A stretch of 64,000 nt of DNA from Sphagnum magellanicum. Its lineage: Eukaryota > Streptophyta > Sphagnopsida > Sphagnales > Sphagnaceae. This document shows, piece after piece, positions 49,060 through 59,438 of this stretch (within the stretch, counting starts at the first letter, position 1; every line of letters begins with the position of its first letter). The stretch covers positions 7,904,146 through 7,968,145 of the forward strand of contig CM038921.1 in NCBI GenBank assembly GCA_021904315.1. Reading direction: 5' to 3'. The notes below the pieces were generated by a model. That model was not told the DNA's origin and did no database searches. It saw nothing but the letters and a program-made list of their open reading frames with translations. Position numbers and translations under genes: made by a program.

Positions 49060-52000
49060 TGTGTTTTTATTATGAAGGGAAGGTAGAAATTATGGAATTT
49101 GATGGTATTTGATGCCAAAAAATAAGCCAAGGTTGAAGGTGGAGTGCAAGTTTTTTGGCAACATCATTTCATATTACAAGGATAGAATGTTTTTCCATTT
49201 GGGCTACTGATATGATGGCAATGGGAGAGCTAGAGTTATATTGTGTTGAAACGCATAGCCATGGGTGAAGGCCTTATTTGCAAGATATGGCAGATTTGTC
49301 CCCCCACCATTAAATGACATGGAAGTACTAGCCCATTTCCTTAATGGGTGAACAAAGGACATGGTTGTTAAAAGGTTAAATCCTTCGGTGGAAAGAAAAT
49401 CTACTTCAACATTTCAAGTGGAAGGGGTTCAAATTTGCACCTTGCCTACAAATAACATAGAAGGTCTTAATAGATCCACAAATAACAACATTCAAACCTT
49501 TCGACATGTTTCATTGCCCGAAGGATTGAATTCAACTAAAAAACATGATTTGGACAAGAAGTGGGCAACTTTTTTTTATCCACCAATAACCATTAATAAA
49601 ACAAAACAAACACCAATAACCATTAATAGCCTATGGTAATTTAGTTTAAAATAATCACCAATAGCCACTAATAGAATAGCCAAAAATAGAATAATCCACT
49701 AATAGCCATATGTTATAATTGCTTAAAATTGCCAAAAATAATCTAAGGTGAAATAATTTACAATAGACAAAAATAACTTAAGGTGAAATAGCTTAAAATA
49801 CAATAACCTAAAATTTCCAATAATAGCATAAGGTGAAATAGCCTTCAATAACTAAAAATAACCATCAATAGCCAAAAGTCACTAATAATAACCGAAAATA
49901 GTCGAAAATACTTCAAGATAAAATAGCTTAGAATAGTAAAAAATAACTTATAATAGTTGTAAGTAGCTTAAACTGAAATAATTTACAATAGCCAAAAATA
50001 ACATAAAATAACCAAAAAATAACTTACAATATCCAAAAATAACTTAAAATGAAATAAGCTAAAATAATAAAAAGTAACTTAAAATAGTTTAAAGTAACTT
50101 AAAATAACCAAAAGTAACTTAAGGTGAAATAACCAGAAATAGCCAAAAGTAATTGAAAATAACCATAAATAGCCATAAATAATGTAGAGTGAAAAATTTA
50201 GATGAATGAAAAGTAACCTTATAATGGATGAAAATAGTTTAGCATTTGTAATATTATTATATTAGCAAAAAAATTATCCATTTATTAAGCATTTAAAAAA
50301 AAAAATGGTCATTGAAATGTTATTGAATAGTGATATTCAAAAAAAAATTTGTTCAAATGATTTTACATTTCCAAAAAAAATAAATGCAATACATTATTGA
50401 ATTTTTAAGAAAAATAAACTTGAATCATTTCATTTGAACAAAATTTCAATAAGATATGAAATTTCAAAGTTTATGTTTTTATAATGTTTCAAATGAAATA
50501 CTTGATAAATAGAATGTAATGTAACACATTATTATAACAAATGTGACAATTTGATGTTAGGGGTGTTTACTTCCATTCTAAAGGTCAAGGGATCAAACCT
50601 CATAAATGGTGTGTGCATGATCAATAATGATAAATTAATCGAATATTTTCTTATCTAGTTCTTTAAAGTAGGTGCATAGGTTGATTACATGCCCTACGTA
50701 CCTAGGTTAAGTTTTTAACCTAGCTTAGGTAGTGACATGTGTTAATAACTCATAGGCTGAAAATCATGAAATTATCAATAATAATATATATTAAATAATT
50801 TAAATTTAATTGATTTCCATGTTACTTAGTTAATTAACTAGCAAGTGAATGGCTTGGTAAATTTATATTTCATTTGAGAGTAACCTTGTTTCATTACACT
50901 ATGTACTAATGAAGCAATTCATTGTCCATAGCAATTGATTTCTATTCACTAGAGGGTTGACCAATTTCACCATGATAAAAATGTCCAAATTCATTCAAAA
51001 TCTAGTGAAACCCATAGTGAACTAGGATGCATTTTAATGTAATGTTTTGTCACCTTAATCATCTTAGTTATAAAACTAGGGGTGGAAAAAAACATAATTA
51101 TGTAGTAATGACATGTGCGAAAGAAATTTTGAAAAAAAGTGAAAGTTATTGTTTTTTTCATATGACAACACCATGTGCCACTAGTAATATTTTATCATTA
51201 TGAAACCAACCTAATGTTTTTAAACCCCACAAAAACATGGTTTGTAACCAATTTTTTAATGGTTGAAAGGTTGTTCAAGTTGAAACCTACCATTAGTAAA
51301 TTGTTGCTGATTTTAGTTGGACAACTTTTGTCAAAACATTGCATGGTAACCATTGTCAAAAGTTCACGAAGGCGAAAGTTATTTGAGCTAATGGGTGAAA
51401 ACACATTATAGGGGGCCATTTTGGGCACTTTCACAACATGTATGTAAAATATATTTTTACAAAATGTGTTACATTTAATTTTGGGTTTCATTTTTGGTGT
51501 TTGGGTTTGATATTTTTATTTTCACAAAGTTAATGACATCTAATATTATTTGAATTTTTTAAAAAAGATTAAATTCAAGGAATAATGGGTATATTTATGG
51601 TAAATATGCAATATAATAGAGCCTATTTATGTTTTTGGACTACACAAAGTTTGGGTTTGAATTAGTCGACCAAAAAATGTTTGAAATGAAAATTTAAAAA
51701 ATGACCCACCTCGCATATTTTGTCATCTTCCATTTGAAAGTGATAGTTTGTCAAAATGTTAATTTACCACATGTTTATGGTTATTCCCCCAAAAAACACC
51801 CATTTGTAATATGATAATTATCAAACTCTTCACATGGCTCACAATTTATTTCAATCAAATGGATCACAATGTTAAATAAATAATACAAATTTCATAAAAA
51901 CTAAAAATCATTTCAATCATTTTTTGAATATATTTTCATTTTTTAGTACGTTGTGACGTATATTTTTTTAGCACAAATATATTCTATCATCACATCATAT

Positions 52001-52960
52001 TAAATTTAAAAGTGTAGTTTATTTGGAATTTAACTTATTTAGGTTTTGACCTATGCAAAACAATTGTGAAAATCCTTCATAATAATGACATGGTTGAAGT
52101 TCAAACATGGGACCCCTAAAAAAAATACAATGTGACAACAATTTTGGCCCCCCCAATGTGCTTTCACCTTAACATCAAGAGGGATAAATGTTGGGACACT
52201 TGTGCCACTTTGTGCACATGGTGGAACTTATTTTAGTGTCATTAGGAACGTTCGATGGTAAACAACTTTGCATGGGGAAGGTGTGACTTTCTATGAAAAC
52301 ATTGGAAAAATATGACTTATCATTATGAGATCCACCGTTTGGATTATCATTAAGCCTTGTAGATGTGATTGAACATCAATTTTACCAAAGGTGGAAAATG
52401 TTGACAACTAACCTACATTATGCAACCTTGGGCCCTTCATAATCTATACTTGTTGTGTGAAGCTCGCCTACATGATGATGTAGATGTGAAGGAGGCATTA
52501 AATAAAGTTTTGCAAGAAACAATTGGCTTTTTGACTACCCATGCCCTAGTTTTAAAAGACTTCATAAATTTTGTTGAAAGTTAAGGTCCTTTTTTTGACA
52601 CCCTCTAGTGAAGGACTTGTACTTACTCCCACATGAGTAGTGGGATTTTATTGGAATTAGTGGATGCACACTTACACCCATCGCCTGCCACATTTTGGCA
52701 CATGTGTTTCACATCATTGTGCGAGCACAATTGGAGTTTATACTCATTTGTTCATACAAAGTGCAAAAGTATTTGACATCAAATTGGGCAAAAGATTTGG
52801 TGTACATATACACTAATAACAAGCTTTTGCAAAAACAACATGGCACCAACCCCACGACATGGTATTAAAAAAATATATATTTGAAGACTTGATGTTCGAT
52901 GTTGATGAAAATGTAGATGAAAGCGTCATTGGGCAAGGAACCCATAATGTTAGACAAGCT
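49060..52960 (+). pseudogene. hAT-family transposase remnant, nearly full-length but interrupted
   Basis: N-terminal part (49.1-49.6 kb): CKFFGNIISYYKDRMFFHLG-like BED finger text, LNDMEVLAHFLNG, VKRLNPSVERKSTSTFQVEG, KKHDLDKKWATFFY. Middle (51.2-51.3 kb): TNFLMVERLFKLKPTISKL. C-terminal part (52.15-52.96 kb): RWKMLTTNLHYA, KEALNKVLQET, ALVLKDFINFVES, SSLCEHNWSLYSFVHTK, and after a frameshift NWAKDLVYIYTNNKLL. The SS.CE.NWS.YSF block and the following A.DLVY.YTN are the classic hAT dimerisation signature. It is split by a minisatellite (49.57-50.21 kb) and AT-rich DNA (50.2-51.17 and 51.42-52.15 kb), so it is dead. Confidence 0.75.
49570..50210. repeat. AATAGCCAAAAATAACTTAAGGTGAAAT minisatellite inside the hAT remnant
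   Basis: Degenerate tandem variants of AATAGCCAAAAATAAC and TTAAGGTGAAATAGC run for about 0.64 kb. Period is irregular (roughly 10-bp subunits in 30-45 bp groups). The array begins where hAT coding text (WATFFY) stops. Confidence 0.8.
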
Positions 52961-53132
52961 TGATGAGGACAAAGACCAACATTACCCCTTTGAATTCCTT
53001 AATGATGATGATATTTCATTTCCAAGATTGTTGTTTGATCTGATGGTTTGGTAGGTTCAAGGGTCTAACAATGGCGGTGCACATTTGAACATGCCTATAC
53101 TTGACGATTTTGTTCAAGTGTCCAATGCACCC

Positions 53133-53168
<36 letters not shown>

Positions 53169-53934
53169 AGGATGTACATGTTCCAATGGTCCCTAGACAA
53201 CACATGCCCATGTAATCAATGGGTTCCATGGAAGTGCTTCCCTTTAATAGCTCACACACACCATTAGCTTGAATCATAATTCTAGAACCAGTCTTTAGAC
53301 ACAACAAACATTAATAAACACAAGTTTACAACATTAATTCTGCCAATATTACATTGGAGCCAAATTTGCACCCATATACAATCATTAACACAAATGCAAC
53401 CCAAGTTGCACATCAAAATCCTTCAAGTCCTAAAGCTAAAAGACCCTTAGAGTCGATAAAACATGCTTTAGATTCTAACCATGCACAAATCAATTCATAC
53501 TTACAATGTTCAACACCTTCAATGCCCGAAGTTGATGTGGGGTCAAGATTAATTGATGGGGTAGCTTCCATGAACCATCTTTGGCCACCTATTCAAAATT
53601 CATCCACACATCAAATTATTTAAATGTAAAGGCCAACTAATCAACCAACAATTATTTTTGTAAGTGAACAAAATTATGAATGATCACACACCAATGATGG
53701 CATTTTGGATATTGAGGGACAGTGTCCCACTAAATGAATTGTGACAAAACATTCAAGGCAAAATATCATCACAACCTTATGTGGGACAAACACTTCAAAA
53801 GACAGAAGAAAGGCACAATGATGATGATGACGATAATGACATTAACATTCGTGATGAAATAATTGAAGCCCCAAATGACAATGACTACCATTAGCCTTAA
53901 CCCCAAAATCCAAATCCTGTAACTAGTCATTATC
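52961..53934. other. No gene recognised; tail of hAT region and poly-C tract
   Basis: Acidic text (for example LDEDKD, FLNDDDIS) at 52.96-53.05 kb may be the C-terminal tail of the hAT protein. 53354-53623 has an 89-codon plus-strand frame that I cannot assign. The poly-C tract is listed separately. Confidence 0.35.
53134..53166. repeat. Poly-C tract, 33 C in a row
   Basis: Thirty-three uninterrupted C follow CACCCA in AT-rich DNA. The length in the assembly may be imprecise. Long Gly-only or Pro-only frames across it are artefacts. Confidence 0.9.
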
Positions 53935-54790
53935 GCAACCCTACTTTGAGAGAGTGTGAGGATGAAACTCGCACTCCCAAAATGGGGACTTGGGAGTCCT
54001 CCAAGACTCTCGAAACTTCAGAGTTCGATTGTAGGGGTCAAAACACCTTGCATTGAGGTGTTCTTTATATTGTCAAAAATCTATTGAAGCGTAGACGTTG
54101 AAAATGGGCTTGCATGGGCCATTTGAACATCAGAAGCACAAGTTATGGCAAAAAGAAAGGCCAGGAGTCAAACTAGCAGTTTGACTCCCAACCACTAAAA
54201 GTCAACAATCAACTCGACCCCAGTGTGTGCAGGTGAAGTGCGATACACCGTTGGAAAGATCTTGAGGAGAGCTACAGGTTTGCTTCAAACGTCATCCCAA
54301 TCGGAGGTTTGAGCAAGGAGTTATGACCTTGCAAAATCCCAGGAGTCTAAACGGGGACAATTTTAGGACTTGTCCTTGGGAGTCCTGGGACAAAAAGCCA
54401 ATCGGATGTAGGTGCGGCGGAGATGCACAAATAATAGTATATAGGGGAAGGTGGTGGCTTCCCTCGAGTTCAGGCCATGGTGAGTCTTGTAAATCCAAAG
54501 TTGCCCGTGGCTTGTCCTAGCACCAAAGGTGTTCCAGAAAATGTACTAACCAACTTGTTGGTTGGTTTGATGCAGGTTCAAATGACTAAAGCTTGTCACT
54601 CTTCCTAGTCCCATCCCAGAGCTTCAGCACGCCCCTCTACCCCTTCTATTGCTAAAAGTTAAGAACATGCCCTGAGTTCTTCACAATTTCACTATTTGAG
54701 TAACCTAGACCCACTTTGGGTCTAATTAGGAACTTGGGAGCGCGTTAGTCATCCTCCTAGGTCACAAATCACAAGGGCTTCACAATTTTG
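53935..54790. mobile_element. GC-richer block resembling an LTR
   Basis: This block stands out from its flanks in composition. It has LTR-like traits: TGTGAGGATGAAACTCGCACTCCC near the left edge, text such as CATCCCAATCGGAGGTTTGAGCAAGGAGTTATGACC typical of plant LTRs in style, and AGTATATAGGGGAAGG at about 54437 as a possible TATA box. GGGAGTC/GGAGTC repeats recur. I could not find matching ends, a target duplication or an internal domain, so the call is tentative. Confidence 0.35.
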
Positions 54791-56019
54791 AATTGTTTAA
54801 AGGTGCTAAAAGCTTAGGCATTTGGCATTTTGCAATACTTATACATAGGTTGAATTTGATATGCAAACCCACATGGTGGTCTAAACATATTTTCTTCTAA
54901 CTATATGTTTTTATGGTAATAAAATTGTAACCATTTCCTTTGGGACCCTAGTTGGAAATTAATGTATTTCATATAAGAAAATTTCATTTCCATAATTCAA
55001 ATTCCAAACTTTCAATTTTTAGAGCACTATAAAATAAGTGCCTCCAGATATATGCAATTATGCGTTTTCCAATCATTCCAATCACATTGTCATCTGAATA
55101 TTCAATATTCAAAACACAATCTAATCATGCAATTCATTTTTCAATTGTAAAAATTTACATATGATTATAATTAGCCAAATTTACATAAATTGCGACAAAC
55201 TTTTAGGGAAACTTGTTTGCCCATATTCACTACTAGAAATTTTGTCTTTTGCAACTTGTCTTATGCAACTAAAAAATCTCACATGCAACTATTTTGGAGT
55301 TGCATGCAACATGTGCAGTTGCATGCGACATTTTTTAATTGCATAAGACAAATTGCAAAAAGCAAAATTTCTACTAGTGATTGCCCCATAAATCTACCAT
55401 AAATACTAATTTTGTATAATATTGAAGCTATCCTATAATGTACATATGTTGCATTTAATGGCACAAACCACCTCACCTTAATGCTATGATCTATTACCTC
55501 CTCTACTACTTATTTTTCCAATATTACCATCATGTTGTTAACTAACACAATTTTTTAACCCAATGGGTTTCCCATTCAAAATTACATCCAACCTAGGAAG
55601 ATTATTTAATTCATTAAGCATTGTGACCATGTGAGGAGATGCCACAATTAACAATGTAAAGGCAACATAACATCTTCGCAGTATTCCACTTGGATTTTTA
55701 TGAACTCTATCTCCATCTGCATAGTTCAAAATGTTGCCAAAATACATGCAAGTTACATGTTATTTGAATTTCATTAGGTTGCCTTCACAAATGCTTTAAC
55801 ATCTTTTCGATATTGTTCTTTCATGTTGATCAAAATTTTATTACAATGTTCTATGTCTTTCATGGAATTTAACTGTTCTTTTTTCGCCTTAATGGCCTTT
55901 GCAAATGCTTTTTTTTAGTGCTTTTTGTTAATTGGCAACTTATTGTTTTAACCCAAGACATTTTTTTTGCATGCACCTAATTCTTCACATAATGCATCAC
56001 ACTCCAATGTTGCCTCCTT
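54791..56019. other. AT-rich intergenic DNA with one MITE
   Basis: Apart from the CACTA MITE at 55.23 kb, no gene or RNA is recognised. 55538-55747 has a short minus-strand frame with no known domain. Confidence 0.45.
55228..55379. mobile_element. CACTA-type MITE, 152 bp, ATT target duplication
   Basis: It begins CACTACTAGAAATTTTGTC and ends CAAAATTTCTACTAGTG, with inverted halves (TTGCAACTTGTCTTATGCAA on the left; TTGCATAAGACAAATTGCAA on the right). The flanks are ATT at 55225-55227 and 55380-55382. CTTGTCTTA is shared with the MITE at 43.32 kb, so the two may be one diverged family. It has no coding capacity. Confidence 0.93.
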
Positions 56020-56560
56020 TGTCATGCTCGTACATGGCCTCATACATGATGGCTAATTACGGGCATGCCCATTGTGCCTTTTAGGGTTAATGTACGTTTT
56101 TAGGGTAAGTGTATGTTCATAGGTGACTGTATGTTATTAGGTACTTAGGGTTTCAGTTTGTTAGCGATTGTATAAAAGGCCAAGCCTTTCCTTTTTCTTT
56201 TTAGTTTTTCTAGAATTCTTGTGTTAGAAGAGTTTCCTCCATAATCAGATAAGATTTTTAGATCTCATGGCGGCCATTGCACGGTCATTGTTTACATCCA
56301 TTACATGTTTTTCTTTCTTTGCAGTTTAATTTTAGAAAAACTCTAGTTTCTGTTGCTTCATGTTGAAAGCGGCAAATTTTTTGTGCCTTTGAGTTCTTGA
56401 GTTGTTGCTACTCATGTTGCTATTGTCAGAGGGAGCGCAAGTTGCTACTGTCAGAGGGAGCGCAAGTTGCTACGAGTGTTGCTGTTGGTGTTGCTGGAAG
56501 GAACTTGTGTTGTTACATTTATGCCAATTAATAAAACAGGTTTCAAACCTCCTCCCCCCT
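56020..56560 (+). mobile_element. LTR of the right Ty3/gypsy copy (inner end uncertain)
   Basis: It starts TGTCATGCTCGTACATGG, matching the outer edge of the left copy at 5101. TGTATAAAAGGCC at about 56169 is the TATA box, and TTTCCTCCATAAT and CATGTTTTTCTTTC follow. A 25-bp tandem duplication (GTCAGAGGGAGCGCAAGTTG) lies at 56.43-56.47 kb. The end of the LTR and a primer-binding site could not be fixed; a pyrimidine-rich CCTCCCCCCTCC run is at about 56550. Confidence 0.6.
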
Positions 56561-57394
56561 CCTTTTCTCTTTCTCTAACTCTCGTGCAAAGACACGGAGT
56601 TGAAGACTCTTAAAGCTACCGTCGAAAAAAAAACAAAAATTTCGGCAGCGGTGGTTGCCATTGCTACAAAGCAGCATAGCATTACTCGCCATTGTTGTCG
56701 AGCAGTGTCGCGAGCTTACAGCGTTGCCGTGAGTGTTAGCATCACTGCGAGCTACAACGTTGCAAGCTTGCACCGCTACAAGCTGTAGCACTGCCGCAAG
56801 CTCCAATGTTGCAAGGTGCAATGTTGCCGTGAGCTGCAACATTACCGCAAGTTCCAATGTCGCGAACTTGCAACATTGTAACAAGCTTGCAGCGCTAGGA
56901 GCTTGCAACGCTGTAGTGAGCTTGCAACACCGGAAGCTTGCAATGCTTGTAGCGTTGTAATGAGCATGTAGCACCGCATTGTTGTCGGCCATCGCCGTGG
57001 AGTTCACAAGCGTTTTGCGATGCCATGACCTCCGACGTCACGTTGTCGATTTTTGTCCGTCTAAGGACATCCATCAAACTTCCATTTATCCAAGGACGTT
57101 TGTCGAACTTTCGTCCGTCGAACCTCTGTCCATCTAGGGACGTCCATCCATCCACCGACTTTCGTTCGACGTTCATCAGATTTTCATTGGACTGCATCTT
57201 GCGTTCTATGTCTTTTCGTCCTGTCGTCCTACGTCCTATGTCATGCGTTCTGTCGTCCTCTCATTTCGTCCAACGTCCATTCATCACCATTCATTCCCAT
57301 TGACACATCATATTCTTCAAATCGTACATTGTGTTAGAACTTTATAACTAGTTTTTTTATATTGTTACAAAATTTTGGGGCATGGGATAACACC
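56561..57394 (+). mobile_element. Leader of the right retroelement copy with two repeat modules
   Basis: 56.64-57.00 kb is rich in TTGCAAC/GCTTGCAGC/TGCCGCAAG-type repeats. 57.03-57.30 kb is rich in CGTCC/TTTCGTC/CGAACTT repeats. The same modules in the same order occur, inverted, at 1.31-1.65 kb and 4.25-4.45 kb. Frames of 60-154 codons here lie in repeat text and are not called genes. Confidence 0.6.
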
Positions 57395-58715
57395 ATGTCC
57401 TTAGATGATGAGAGCACTAATACTCAACTAGAGCCCAGGTATTAGCTATGAAGTAACATACAATCCTTTGAGCTGATTTATTTAAGTTCACGATTTTCAC
57501 GACGGTACCATCAAGTGTCTATAGCACCACCGTCATCCAGTACAACTCCTACCAGGAATTTATGTTCAGGTTACATTACATCAACAGTACATCAGAGTCC
57601 ATTTGGAGGGGTTCATCATTGGGGTACGCTTGTTGCCGCACCTATTTTCACACCATCACCGTATATTCCGTTGCAAACTATGACCTTAATACCCATATAC
57701 ACCATCAAGGTCAATAGCTCCTCTGGGATAATTGAGAAGTTCAGCGGAAGGCTAGGTACTATATCTTTAAAGGAGTTCAAGGCAACTTTTTCAACTGTGG
57801 TTTGTGAGTTGGAGTTCAAGTATTGCGTTAATTACACTGAGGCGTTCGCATTCAAACAACTTACCTGTTATGTGCACTATGAGGCATTGGATGTCTACGA
57901 GCAGCATTCTCTAAGAATTTTGGGTGTCACCCAAATCTTTAATCCAGCTTATGCCATAGCCATTACCACCACCTCTCAAGCTACACTTCAAGCTGCCATT
58001 GCACATCATGAGACTATGCCCAATAATCCAGATCTGGTACCAATTTCAATAAACCTTTCTCCTCAACAATTCATTACTACTACTACAAACATTCCTCCCA
58101 CCATCGATGCACAAGCTTTTGCTGATTTAGTGGGGATTTCTTTCGAATTCTTAAACTGAAATTTCCGATTAAGAGTTCTGAAAAAAATTTATAGCTTGCC
58201 ACTTTCTTTCGGCAAAAGGATGAAACCCTCAAGATGCTTTACAGGAGGTTTCTCAAGCTTAAAGAGGATACTGAGAGCATCACAGACCTGGAAGCTACCC
58301 ATTAGTATCTTCGTTCATTAGAAGGTACTCCAACACTCCATGCGTAGGTTTGGCAATGGGTTTTTGCAAAATTTGGAGACTCGTACACTTTGATGGATGT
58401 GTACAACAATTTTGAAAAGATGGATCTGGCTCATGCACACTATGAGGCTAGTATTATGAGGCCTCCGTCACATTCAAGGCCTTAACCTCCACCAGTTGCA
58501 CCAACTAGATCATCACATTCTTTTTCAAGGGCTAAAGTAGTGCACTCGGCTGCACGCATCCTACCTTCTTATAACTATTGTGGCAATCCTGCCCACAAAA
58601 CAAGTGAGTGCAACATTCCTTTCAAGGATCTCTTTTGTGATTACTGTGGGAAAGAGGGACATCAAGAAGTTGTTTGTTTTGCCAAGTTACCGGACAAGTC
58701 ATCACACAACACCAG
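57395..58715 (+). mobile_element. Ty3/gypsy gag remnant (right copy)
   Basis: ATG 57395 gives MSLDDESTNTQ, collinear with the left copy. A stop at 57443 and a one-base loss near 58130 break it, along with later stops (near 58316, 58346 and 58482). Recognisable Gag blocks are IEKFSGR, LKEFKATFST, AFAFKQL, YRRFLKLKEDTESITDLEA and EKMDLAHAHYEAS. Two zinc knuckles follow: YNYCGNPAHKTSEC, with the first Cys changed to Tyr, and CDYCGKEGHQEVVC, intact CCHC (about 58640-58681). The knuckles place this as nucleocapsid. It runs directly into integrase text with no protease, reverse transcriptase or RNase H. Confidence 0.8.
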
Positions 58716-58765
58716 CCAGGCTTTTTTACAACAAGTCCTAAGTAGGTTTAAGGCTTGTGCTGAGT

Positions 58766-59438
58766 GCCTTACTGATCAAGGATCAGAATTCAGGGGAAAA
58801 TTCCAAAACCTACTTAACCATGCTCTCATGGACCATCGTCGGACTTCAAGAGATCATCCCGAAGTTGATGGCCTTGCAAAGAAAATGGTTCAAACATGTA
58901 AAAAGGGATTTCAAAAGATTTGCTTCACTAAGAACAAAGAAGATTGGGACTTGGTTCTCCTTTACATTGCCATGGGTTACAAAATGTCCAAACATGCCTC
59001 TTTGTCTCATTTCTCTCCTTACTTTTTACTTTTTGGGAGACATCCAATTCCACCCTCTTCCATTATTGCTCAAATGGACCAAGTTGTGGACTTGGACTCT
59101 CCATCCACTTGGGCTAGGGTCATCGCAAAGAGGGCTGTTCTATTCAAAAGGGTTATGCCCATGGCCATGGAGAACTTGTCCATTGCACAACATCGAGACA
59201 CCTTACGGTATGCACATACATGAAGTGGCAGTTACAAACCTAAGGTGAGACAATTTGATGTTGGTGATTTTGTGTATCTCCATCGGCAACCTAATGATAC
59301 TCTAGACACTTCTTCCAACACTATTTTAAGGATGAAGGTAATCATGCCTTCTAGTGTGTTGGAGTTGCAAGGAGCTAATGGACGCACAATTCGGGATCAT
59401 TCCAAAAACTGTGCGCCCTGCCATCTGCCAAATTTGGC
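58766..59438 (+). mobile_element. Ty3/gypsy integrase remnant, core end and C-terminus
   Basis: Plus-strand text: LTDQGSEFRGKFQNLL (second catalytic Asp in TDQG), DHRRTSRDHPEVDGLAKKMV (the Glu usually in LAER is Lys), LPYIAMGY-like YIAMGYKMSKHASL, YFLLFGRHP, MDQVVDLDSPSTWA, a stop at 59221, then KPKVRQFDVGDFVYLHRQPN and VLELQGANGRTIRDHSKNCA of the C-terminal domain. The first catalytic Asp and zinc-binding N-terminus are missing. An integrase would insert element DNA; this piece is inactive. It is cut at PNL (59438), where segment B begins. Confidence 0.8.

Noticed and set aside
53085..53307. Poly-Pro and poly-Gly frames
   Set aside because: They are translations of the 33-bp poly-C tract.
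56543..57007. 154-codon minus-strand frame, Ala/Leu/Cys-rich
   Set aside because: It lies within the repeat-rich retroelement leader and reads as translated repeats.
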